NCBI GenBank assembly: GCA_003153055.1
Contig: PMBV01000120.1
Location: 1 to 13,708 of the forward strand
Length of the DNA stretch: 13,708 nucleotides
DNA from: Myxococcales bacterium
GTDB lineage: Bacteria; Myxococcota; Myxococcia; Myxococcales; Myxococcaceae
Direction of reading: 5' to 3'
Below are positions 1 to 6,370 of the stretch, one piece after another. The position numbers and the translations under genes were made by a program. How positions within the stretch are numbered: position 1 is the stretch's first letter; every line of letters starts with the position of its first letter. The notes beneath the pieces are model-generated. The model was not told the DNA's origin. It made no database searches and saw only the letters and a list, made by a program, of their open reading frames with translations.

Positions 1-24
1 GAAAGAGCCGTCCCTACCGCCACG

Positions 25-76
25 GGCCGTCCGCCCGGACGAAAGACGACACCACTGCGGACATGAGGTGCCTCAG
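25..76 (+). repeat. Inverted-repeat element, left copy (partner at 13634-13684)
   Basis: This 52-nt stretch recurs in inverted orientation at the other end of the window. The first 22 nt match at 20 positions, 4-5 nt then differ with one gap, and the last 25 nt (52-76) are identical. Internally it has small dyads: CGTCCG/CGGACG around 28-41, GTCCGC (29-34) with GCGGAC (57-62), and TGAGG-TG-CCTCA (64-75). It ends 61 nt before the glycosyltransferase start. It may be a dispersed intergenic repeat, a shared regulatory or leader element, or a transposon end. The identity is seen directly; the function is unknown. Confidence 0.85.
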
Positions 77-137
77 CGCCCAACCTCAAGCGCCTTGTCG
101 CCGAGCGCCTTGTCGCCTTCTGCGCTAGAAGGCCCGG

Positions 138-1238
138 GTGCGCCCGGTTGCCCTCGACGCCACCTTGATGGACGAGCCCACCACCGGCATCGGCCTGTAC
201 ACCCACGAGCTGTACCACGCGCTGGCCTCGCGGATGCCCATCGAGCGGTGGGGTGCTCCGCGGTCGGGCGAGCTGCCCCGGCGGAAGGTGGGGCGAACCG
301 AGTGGACGCTGGGCGTTCTCCCCCGGCTCCTCGCGGACCGCACGCCAGCGCTGTGGCATGGCCTCTCCAACTTCAACCTGCCCCTCGTTCGTGTGCCCCA
401 GGTGCCCTTCGTCTTGACGGTGCACGACCTGGTGCCGCTCCTGTTGCCCGACACCGTCTCGGCGCCCTTCCGGTGGCAGTTTCGTCTCTGGCTCAGCCGC
501 AGCCTGAAGGTGGCCGAGCACGTCATCTGCGTGTCCCAGGTGACGAAGGCGAGCCTCCTCGAGCACTTCGAGGTGAGCGAAGACCGGCTCTCCGTCATCG
601 CTCACGGTGTGGAGCACGTCGAGCGCCTGGCCCGGCCCGACGCCATCACCGTGAAGTGGCTCGACGCCCTCGGCCTGCCGCCGCGCTTCGTCCTCTACGC
701 CGGCTCCCTCGACGCACGGAAGAACGTCGAGCTGGTCCTGTCGGCCTGCGAAAAGCTGCACGACGGCGGCGCCCCCGTCACCCTGGCGCTGGCGGGTCAG
801 CAGTGGTTCGGCAGTCGCGGGGTAGAGCAGCGAGTGTCTGCACTGAGGGGGCGCGGTCTCGATATTCGTCTGTTGGGTTACCTCGAGGCGTCGGTCTTCT
901 ACGCACTCATGCGCCGGGCTGGAGTCTTCGTCTTCCCCTCGCGGTACGAGGGCTTCGGGTTGCCGCCGGTGGAGGCCATGGCGCTCGGCGTGCCCACCAT
1001 CGTGTCGACGGCGGGGGCGCTGCCCGAGGTGTGTGGCGACGGAGCTCTCCAGGTGGACCCCGACGATGCCGACGGCCTGGCCCAGGCGCTCCAACGAGTC
1101 TTGACCGATGAGGCGTTTCGGGGCGCGCTGGCTGGGCGGGGCCTCGAGGTGTCCCGGCGCTACCGATGGGACACGACTGCCCGGCTTACCCAGACAGTGT
1201 ACGAGCGGGTCCTCGGTCGGGCTGTCTCGAGGGCGTGA
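138..1238 (+). CDS. Glycosyltransferase family 4 (GT-B fold) protein
   Basis: The 366-aa protein is a retaining glycosyltransferase of the GT4 / 'glycosyl transferases group 1' type, expected to move a sugar from a nucleotide-sugar donor onto a glycan or lipid acceptor on the cytoplasmic side. The N-terminal domain (about 1-165) has the GIGLYTHEL motif (17-25), as in group 1 enzymes that act early in polysaccharide assembly, and VHDLVPLLLP (95-104). The C-terminal donor-binding domain has VLYAGSLDARKN (185-196), LLGYL (245-249), FVFPSRYEGFGLPPVEAMA with the E-x7-E pair E271/E279, and GVPTIVSTAGALPEV (284-298). Length is normal for the family. GTG at 138 is the first possible start because an in-frame TAG lies at 126-128; GAAGG (128-132) is a usable ribosome site. 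It has no signal peptide and no membrane segment. The donor and acceptor sugars cannot be read from the sequence. It converges on the kinase downstream. Confidence 0.9.
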   Translation: MRPVALDATLMDEPTTGIGLYTHELYHALASRMPIERWGAPRSGELPRRKVGRTEWTLGVLPRLLADRTPALWHGLSNFNLPLVRVPQVPFVLTVHDLVPLLLPDTVSAPFRWQFRLWLSRSLKVAEHVICVSQVTKASLLEHFEVSEDRLSVIAHGVEHVERLARPDAITVKWLDALGLPPRFVLYAGSLDARKNVELVLSACEKLHDGGAPVTLALAGQQWFGSRGVEQRVSALRGRGLDIRLLGYLEASVFYALMRRAGVFVFPSRYEGFGLPPVEAMALGVPTIVSTAGALPEVCGDGALQVDPDDADGLAQALQRVLTDEAFRGALAGRGLEVSRRYRWDTTARLTQTVYERVLGRAVSRA

Positions 1239-1363
1239 CGCTCGCCTCCATCTGGAGGGTGCGGTTCCGCTCCACGGGCAACTCGGGACCACGGAGGAGT
1301 GCCGGACAGAGTCCTTGGCTGCATGAACCAAGCGCTTGCACCAAGCGAGCCGATCGACCGGGC
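1239..1363. other. Convergent intergenic gap, glycosyltransferase / kinase
   Basis: The 125 nt between two convergent stop codons contain a short dyad CCTCCA-TC-TGGAGG near 1247-1260, a perfect 10-bp palindrome CAAGCGCTTG (1329-1338), and the 8-mer ACCAAGCG twice with a 13-bp period (1327-1334 and 1340-1347). No hairpin followed by a T-run is present, so an intrinsic terminator cannot be assigned for either gene. No gene is seen. Confidence 0.5.
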
Positions 1364-4213
1364 TCAGGGCGTCTGGAGCGCGTGAATCAGCCGATCCGTT
1401 CCGGCGAACACCAACCTCCCCTGTGTCAGGCTCACCACCTTCACCTCACCAGCGTCTGCGGGAATGCGGACCAACGGAGCAGGTCCGCTCAGAGCCCACA
1501 GCCAGAGTTGCCCGTCGGCGCCTCCCGCGGCGAGGTTGTTGCCGGCCGTGCTCAGGGCGGTGACCTGCCCATGGCCACCTCGCCAGGAGCGCGTCACTCG
1601 ACGCTCACTCGCGCTCCACTCCGCCACGACGCCGTCAGCGCAGCCCACCACGAATGTCTCGGCTGACGTCCAGGTCAGCGCAGTCACCGCCGCGTCGAAA
1701 GGCTCCGACGTCGCGAGCTCCTCGCCAGTCTGGCTGTCGAACACCGTCACCCGTTTGTCCTCGCTCCCCACCGCCCAGCGTGCCCCGTTGGTTGCGAAGC
1801 CGACCGATCGGCCTCGAGCGCCGCGAGAGCGCGAGACTTCCTTGCCGAACTCCAGACTGTGGAGGACCCGTGCTCCGTCCTCGGTCACCCACGCGGCCCG
1901 CTTCCCGTCTGCCGAGACGGCGATGGCTCGCACCGGGGCAGCTTCTTCCGCCAGCGTCTCGACCTCGCCATTCCAACGCTGAGCCAGCACCCTCCCGTCT
2001 TCTCCCCCGGAGAGCAGACGGAGGCGAGCAGGCTGCTCCTCGCCTGGAACTTCCATCAACGCTCGCACGGCGCCCCGGTGTCTGAGCTCGAGCGCCTCGA
2101 CGGGGCCTCCCGAGACCCCGGCCCGCCGAACCTTCCCGTCGCCGAAGCCAGCCACGACCTGTCGGCCACCTTGGAGCATCGACAGGGCCGTGGGCCGCTC
2201 CTCCCAGATGGGGCGCAGGGCCCGGGGAAGCCGCCACGCCTCGAGGGCGTTGCGCACCACCACCAGCACGCCGTCGGGGAAGGGGCCCAGCACTCGCACC
2301 GGGTCTTCGAAGACGCTCGCCGCGCCCTCGAGCTCACCCGCTGCGCTCCACCATCGCAGCTCTCCGTCGGCGCTGCCGGACACCGCTCGTCCGTCGTCAC
2401 TGACGGTGAGCGCGGTGACATCGGACCGGTGGCTGCCCCACGAGATGCCAGTGCCTTGAGCGTTGACCGACACCACCGAGTGCTCCACGCCCACCAGCAG
2501 GCCATCACCTTGGAAGGCCAGCGCACCCGCGTGACGATCGAGCGACGAGAGGCCCTCGGGGCGGCTGACCATCAGGGTCTCCCCCGCGCTCGACGCCACC
2601 ACGCCATGCGACGCGATGAGGGCCCGCACTGGCTTCGAGGCCTGGTGCAACGGCGGCCCCTCGATGGCGCGGACCTGGCCGTTTCGCAGGCCCAGCCAGA
2701 GCTGCGCTCCGTCGCTCGCCAAGGCCGTGATGCCGTCGTCGAAGGCCACCCGCTCGCCGAGCTGAGCCCGCGTCGTCACGTCGAAGACCCGGAGCTGTCT
2801 ATCATCTCCACCGGTGGCGAGCTGATGCGACGGCAGCGCCGCGACGGCGTGTTGCCAGCCCATGGGGCCGGTGTCGAGCCGCCCCTCGGCGTGCCCATCA
2901 GAAAGGGCGAAGAGGCTCACTCCTCCCAAGGTTCCGCAGGCGACCAGCGCGTCCACCACCGCCAAGCTGGAGCAGCCCGCCTCGGTGCCGACGGTCCACG
3001 CCCGGCTGGGGATGCCCGTCTCCATCGCGAGGAGCGCCACGCCCCGGGCCAGTGGCTCTTCGATGGCCCGGTGGGACAGGCCGATCGCCGCGCGGCCGTC
3101 TTTCGCCCTCAGCGCCTGCAACGCGGCCTGCCCGGCCAGCTCGGCTCGGCTCCGCTCGGATTCGGAGACCGCCACGGCGGCCTGCCGCATCGCCTCGTTG
3201 CCCCGTTTGACGAGCCACCCGGTCAACGCGAGGGCCGCCACCAGCGAGAGCCCCAGCACGAGGCTCGTCCACGCGAGCGCTCTGGATGGCGGGGTTCGAG
3301 CCCGCATCGCCGCCTCCACCGCGTCGCCCATCTCGCCCGCGTCGGCGTATCGGGCCGAAGGTTCCTTCTGGAGCGCCCGCCCGGCGACCTCCACCAGTTC
3401 GCTGGGAGCAAACGGCTCGAGCTCCCGAATCGGAGGCGCCTCGAGGTATTGTACCGCGTTGAGCAGGTCGCTGACGGTGGCCCCGGTGAACGGCGGCTTC
3501 CCCGCGAGGAGCCGGTACAGGAGGACCCCGAGGCTGAAGACGTCGCTGCGCTCGTCCACCCCCTTGCCCGAGGCCTGCTCGGGGGCCATGGCCGAGGGAG
3601 TACCCGCGGTCACGCCCGCCTCGCCGACGACGCCATCGACGACCGCCAGGCCCCAGTCGATGACTTGCGTCTCACCGAAGCGGCTCACCATCACGTTCTC
3701 GGCCTTGAGGTCTCGGTGGACGACGTGGCGGCTGTGGGCGAAGCCGACCGTCTGCACCACCTGCAAGTAATGGCTCAACAGCGCCAGCCGCTCCTCGAGG
3801 GTCACGCAGGTCTTGAGCACCGACTCCAGCGACTCGCCGCGGATTCGCCGCATCGCATAGAAGAGGACCCCGTCAGGCCGACGGCCGAGCTCGTAGACGG
3901 GCACCACCCCGGGGTGCTCGAGGCGGGCCAGCACCTGTGCTTCCCGGTAGAAGAGGGCCTCCATCGTGGCGTCGGTCTGGTGCTGGGGGAGCAGTTCCTT
4001 CACTGCGACCTCTCGGTCGAGGAGTGGATCCTTCAGCCGGAGCACCCGACCCATGCCGCCACGGCCGAGCTCCAGGTCCACCACGCCGTCGGGCATGGTG
4101 AAGCGCTCCGTGGCGGAGGCCACTACCGCTCCGGCCGGCGTCGTCGGCTGTGCTCCTCCGCCTTCGCGGCGAACGCTCGGAAGCGTTCCCCCCACCTCGT
4201 CGCGCTCGTTCAC
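1364..4213 (-). CDS. Membrane Ser/Thr protein kinase with C-terminal WD40-like propeller
   Basis: A Hanks-type kinase of about 949 aa. Numbering from the GTG at 4213: glycine loop GRGGMG (50-55), ATP-anchoring lysine in VAVKE (K72), catalytic loop HRDLKAEN (166-173, D168, N173), metal-binding DWG (D186, in place of the classical DFG), activation-segment end GTPSAMAPEQ (204-213), then the conserved C-lobe to about 300. A hydrophobic segment (about 313-335) should place the kinase in the cytoplasm and the rest in the periplasm. An Ala/Glu-rich stretch follows, then from about 404 to the end repeated 'GGDDRQLRVFD', 'SGSADGELRWW', 'GGADGQLWLWA' units typical of WD40/PQQ-like propellers. The reading frame stays open to a GTG at 4342, but codons before 4213 have clearly lower GC at position 3 and that GTG lacks a ribosome site. 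The start at 4213 has only a weak site; GTG 4123 (GGAG 5 nt upstream) and ATG 4096 are alternatives. The kinase is divergent from the cytochrome operon; its substrate is unknown. Confidence 0.88.
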   Translation of the reverse strand: MNERDEVGGTLPSVRREGGGAQPTTPAGAVVASATERFTMPDGVVDLELGRGGMGRVLRLKDPLLDREVAVKELLPQHQTDATMEALFYREAQVLARLEHPGVVPVYELGRRPDGVLFYAMRRIRGESLESVLKTCVTLEERLALLSHYLQVVQTVGFAHSRHVVHRDLKAENVMVSRFGETQVIDWGLAVVDGVVGEAGVTAGTPSAMAPEQASGKGVDERSDVFSLGVLLYRLLAGKPPFTGATVSDLLNAVQYLEAPPIRELEPFAPSELVEVAGRALQKEPSARYADAGEMGDAVEAAMRARTPPSRALAWTSLVLGLSLVAALALTGWLVKRGNEAMRQAAVAVSESERSRAELAGQAALQALRAKDGRAAIGLSHRAIEEPLARGVALLAMETGIPSRAWTVGTEAGCSSLAVVDALVACGTLGGVSLFALSDGHAEGRLDTGPMGWQHAVAALPSHQLATGGDDRQLRVFDVTTRAQLGERVAFDDGITALASDGAQLWLGLRNGQVRAIEGPPLHQASKPVRALIASHGVVASSAGETLMVSRPEGLSSLDRHAGALAFQGDGLLVGVEHSVVSVNAQGTGISWGSHRSDVTALTVSDDGRAVSGSADGELRWWSAAGELEGAASVFEDPVRVLGPFPDGVLVVVRNALEAWRLPRALRPIWEERPTALSMLQGGRQVVAGFGDGKVRRAGVSGGPVEALELRHRGAVRALMEVPGEEQPARLRLLSGGEDGRVLAQRWNGEVETLAEEAAPVRAIAVSADGKRAAWVTEDGARVLHSLEFGKEVSRSRGARGRSVGFATNGARWAVGSEDKRVTVFDSQTGEELATSEPFDAAVTALTWTSAETFVVGCADGVVAEWSASERRVTRSWRGGHGQVTALSTAGNNLAAGGADGQLWLWALSGPAPLVRIPADAGEVKVVSLTQGRLVFAGTDRLIHALQTP

Positions 4214-4466
4214 GGAGACCCAGTGGACCCCTTCACCAGGGTTCTGGCAAGGAGACGGACCCGGACCTTCGCGATTTTCTGTCGAGGGAGATGCATCGAC
4301 GGTTGGCTTGGACGGGCCGAGTGATGGCCGCCGCGCCAGCACGTGAGGGGCTACGGCTCTGCGCCACTCGACGACCGGCCGCGGGGCTCAAGCTGCGTGG
4401 AAGCAAATCAGGAGCGCAACTCGAGAAGGGCAGTCGGCGGGCGTCAGTCGGTGAAGAGCTCGGGAC

Positions 4467-4514
4467 CAGCGTGCGCGTTTGGGGGCGTTATCACATCACA
4501 TTTCGCGCACGCTG
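4467..4514. repeat. 11-bp perfect inverted repeat with 26-nt loop
   Basis: CAGCGTGCGCG (4467-4477) is the exact reverse complement of CGCGCACGCTG (4504-4514). The 26-nt interval between them is AT-richer and contains a run of five G. No T-tract follows on either strand, so it is not a standard terminator. It could be an RNA hairpin in a kinase leader or a protein-binding site. The symmetry is seen directly; the role is unknown. Confidence 0.6.
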
Positions 4515-4847
4515 ATGCCCGCGGGCGGCGGCTCCGTCGCGGTCGCGAAGGTCGCCTCGGCCGGTCGGTCGAGTGGCGCGCAGCGTCAGGCTCGTTGCCC
4601 AACACGTGTGCTCACTTCGGCCTCGGGTCGAGGGGCTGGCAAGCCCGCTCGATGGCTGGGCACCGATCCCACCCTCGCACCTCAAGGCGCCGAAGGTTGT
4701 TGCCGGTCATGCCGCCATGCGTCGAACGGTGGACCCGAATTTGCTCCAGAGTGAATGGGATTTGGCAGTCTGGTGTGAGCGTTATTAAGAAAGATCTCAG
4801 AATCAAAGCCTTCTGAACCTCGACGCCTTTCCGGCGGAAGGTCACTT

Positions 4848-4861
4848 TCGCACTCTTGCGA
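4848..4861. promoter_or_regulatory. Candidate operator, dyad TCGCA-N4-TGCGA, copy 1
   Basis: The 14-bp dyad TCGCActctTGCGA has perfect 5-bp arms. A second dyad with the same arms and the same 4-bp spacer begins exactly 80 bp further on. The size and symmetry suit a dimeric helix-turn-helix regulator. It lies between the divergent kinase and the cytochrome operon. No regulator gene is in the window, so the binding protein cannot be named. Confidence 0.4.
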
Positions 4862-4927
4862 GACGACCTTTGAGCACATTTGACGCCAATGGCGAATTCC
4901 CTCGTGGAATCCGTCCATTACGCGCAC

Positions 4928-4941
4928 TCGCATTTATGCGA
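4928..4941. promoter_or_regulatory. Candidate operator, dyad TCGCA-N4-TGCGA, copy 2
   Basis: TCGCATTTATGCGA has arms extended to 6 bp (TCGCAT/ATGCGA). It shares arms and spacing with the dyad at 4848-4861. It sits about 365 bp upstream of the decahaem cytochrome start. Confidence 0.4.
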
Positions 4942-4966
4942 CACATTCGCTGGCCTTCTCTTGGAA

Positions 4967-4985
4967 TTGCATTGATCCAGTGCAA
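4967..4985. promoter_or_regulatory. Candidate operator, 19-bp imperfect palindrome
   Basis: TTGCATTGATCCAGTGCAA pairs at 7 of 8 arm positions around an ATC centre (TTGCA/TGCAA outer arms, TG/CA inner arms). It lies at the downstream edge of the AT-richer segment, upstream of the cytochrome operon. It does not match the CRP or FNR consensus. Assignment as an operator is inference from symmetry and position. Confidence 0.35.
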
Positions 4986-4989
4986 GTCC

Positions 4990-5050
4990 TGGGGCGGATC
5001 GCCACTCAATTCGCCCCGTTGAGCCCGTGGCGCCCTTGTTGCTCAAGGGC
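4990..5050 (+). promoter_or_regulatory. Possible structured leader with competing hairpins
   Basis: Several mutually exclusive pairings overlap. GGGGCG (4991-4996) can pair with CGCCCC (5012-5017), while its inner GGCG can instead pair with CGCC (5000-5003). TTGAG(C) (5019-5024) can pair back with CTCAA (5005-5009) or forward with GCTCAA (5041-5046). The latter competes with the 7-bp hairpin GCCCTTG/CAAGGGC (5032-5038/5044-5050). If transcribed as part of the cytochrome operon leader this could be a switchable structure. It matches no riboswitch class that I recognise, and chance pairing in GC-rich DNA is a real alternative. Confidence 0.25.
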
Positions 5051-5292
5051 CATGCATGACCTGTCGCCGGATTCAGGCCGCCTCCCCCGCGGCGCATGAG
5101 CCGTCAGTGTGTGGCGTGCGTCCATGGACCGTTGCCCGAGCGCTCGAGGCCCGAGACGCCTTCTTCTTGGGTTGTGTTCTCAACGAGCCGCCGCGCCGAG
5201 TCATTCCCTTCTCGCTCACCTCGAGCCAACCGTCTCGTTCCTCCGCAGCACCTTCGTTCGACACACACGCAGCCCGGCCATCATTTTCCTCC

Positions 5293-5297
5293 GAGGA
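5293..5297 (+). promoter_or_regulatory. Ribosome binding site fixing the decahaem cytochrome start
   Basis: GAGGA lies 9 nt before the ATG at 5307. It supports that start over an upstream in-frame ATG at 5109, which would put 66 non-secretory residues before the signal peptide. Confidence 0.7.
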
Positions 5298-5306
5298 TTC
5301 CCACAC

Positions 5307-6350
5307 ATGATTGGTGTTTGGTCAAAGGTGTCGCCCAGGACCTGGGCGGCGATCGCACTCGCATTGATGGCCGGCACGGCGCTGGGAGAAGAAGGTCCGA
5401 CGCCTGTCGCTGAGACTCCCCCGCCACCGGTCGAGGCCGCTCCGCCGGTGTCGGAGTTCTCCGCTGGGCCCGCCGAAGCTCGATACGTGGGAGAGGCCAC
5501 CTGCGCCAACTGTCACGACAGCGAGAATGGCCTGTTCAGCCACACGCAGCACGCCAAGGCCTTTCGCGAGAACCCACACAACCTGACCGAAGAAGCCGTG
5601 TGCGAGGCCTGCCACGGGCCGGGTTCGCTGCACGCCATGGATACCCACGACAAGAGCAAGATCATCGGCTTCTCTCGCGAGTGGGGCACGCCGACGGCGG
5701 TGCAGAACACCCAGTGCCTCACCTGTCACTCCGGGGGCCAGCGCATTCATTGGCCAGACTCCATTCACGCCGTCAACAAGATCGCCTGCTCCGACTGTCA
5801 CAACCCCATGGAGCGCTTCTCGACCACCGGCCTGCTCAAGAAGCCCAGCATCACCGAGGTGTGCCTGACCTGCCACCAGCAGCAGCGGGCCGAGTTCCGC
5901 AAGCGGTCGCACATGCCGGTCCTCGAAGGCAAGATGTCCTGTGAAGACTGCCACAACCCCCACGGCAGCTCGACCAAGACGCTGCTCAAGGCCGACAGCA
6001 TCAACGACCTCTGCTACACCTGCCATGCCGAGAAGCGCGGCCCCTTCATCTGGGAGCACGCGCCCGTGCGTGAGAACTGCATGAACTGCCACAGCCCCCA
6101 CGGGTCGAACCAAGACAAGCTCTTGGTGCAGGCCCGGCCGATGCTGTGTCAGCAGTGCCACAGCGGCCAGGGCAACATGGGGCACCAGCTCTTCGGGGCC
6201 AACGCCCTCGCCGGCGCCATGGTCGACCTCTCGGTGACCGCCGACAACCCCAACGCGGGCGGTCGACGCGCCATCGGCCGCTCGTGCCAGAATTGTCATT
6301 CGCAGATTCACGGCAGTAACAGCCCTTCCGGCGCTCGTTTCCAGCGCTGA
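5307..6350 (+). CDS. Decahaem periplasmic c-type cytochrome, MtrA/DmsE/PioA family
   Basis: The 347-aa precursor has a signal peptide (MIGVWSKVSPRTWAAIALAL..., cleavage near residue 27), a Pro/Glu/Ala-rich linker (about 28-58), and then ten CXXCH haem-binding motifs starting at residues 66, 99, 137, 161, 186, 212, 236, 258, 281 and 327. Ten haems in about 290 residues, with CHNPHG and CHSPHG repeats, is the pattern of the DmsE-family decahaem cytochromes; length is close to Shewanella MtrA (333 aa). In known systems MtrA/PioA lies inside an outer-membrane barrel and carries electrons across the membrane. The barrel gene follows after 20 nt, which strongly supports this role. ATG 5307 is chosen because a signal peptide begins there and GAGGA precedes it. 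PioA of Rhodopseudomonas and MtoA of Sideroxydans belong to the same family, so electron flow direction is not fixed by homology. Confidence 0.93.
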   Translation: MIGVWSKVSPRTWAAIALALMAGTALGEEGPTPVAETPPPPVEAAPPVSEFSAGPAEARYVGEATCANCHDSENGLFSHTQHAKAFRENPHNLTEEAVCEACHGPGSLHAMDTHDKSKIIGFSREWGTPTAVQNTQCLTCHSGGQRIHWPDSIHAVNKIACSDCHNPMERFSTTGLLKKPSITEVCLTCHQQQRAEFRKRSHMPVLEGKMSCEDCHNPHGSSTKTLLKADSINDLCYTCHAEKRGPFIWEHAPVRENCMNCHSPHGSNQDKLLVQARPMLCQQCHSGQGNMGHQLFGANALAGAMVDLSVTADNPNAGGRRAIGRSCQNCHSQIHGSNSPSGARFQR

Positions 6351-6370
6351 ACCACCGCACGGCACCACAC

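Larger units (their letters stand above)
4214..5306. other. Long divergent intergenic region (kinase / electron-conduit operon)
   Basis: About 1.1 kb without a convincing gene. Short open frames exist on both strands, but none has a recognisable protein pattern, a ribosome site or the GC-rich third positions of the neighbours. The stretch 4740-4985 is visibly AT-richer than the rest. It holds an 11-bp inverted repeat (4467-4514), the palindrome GCCCGCGGGC (4517-4526), two TCGCA-N4-TGCGA dyads (4848 and 4928), CGCCA-A-TGGCG (4884-4894), a 19-bp imperfect palindrome (4967-4985) and several competing hairpins (4990-5050). TTGGCA (4762) with TATTAA (4783) is a weak -35/-10 match with a short 15-bp spacer; TTGACG (4880) has no good partner. 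The divergent promoters for the kinase and the cytochrome operon should lie here. Confidence 0.6.

Noticed and set aside
68..1111. A 347-aa open frame in another frame over the glycosyltransferase
   Set aside because: It is Arg/Pro/Ala-rich frame-shadow sequence, while the overlapping frame carries GT4 motifs.
1859..4324. An 821-aa open frame on the plus strand opposite the kinase
   Set aside because: It is the antisense of a gene with clear kinase motifs. Long antisense frames are common in DNA with GC-rich third positions; the translation is His/Arg/Leu-rich without recognisable motifs.
4214..4342. A longer kinase starting at GTG 4342
   Set aside because: This part has lower third-position GC, no ribosome site at 4342 and low-complexity translation. 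It remains possible and is recorded in the kinase entry.
4762..4788. A sigma-70-like promoter TTGGCA...TATTAA
   Set aside because: The spacer is 15 bp and both boxes are imperfect. It is too weak to list as a feature.
4612..4933. Short minus-strand open frames of 77 and 83 aa in the gene-free region
   Set aside because: They overlap each other, lack ribosome sites and third-position GC bias, and span the dyad-rich AT-richer segment, which reads better as regulatory DNA.
4951..4971. A sigma-54-like promoter (TGGCC ... TTGCA)
   Set aside because: The distance between the GG and GC elements is about 17 bp rather than the required 12 (that is, -24 to -12).
5109..5306. An upstream in-frame start for the decahaem cytochrome
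   Set aside because: It would add 66 residues before a typical signal peptide; a ribosome site precedes ATG 5307 instead.
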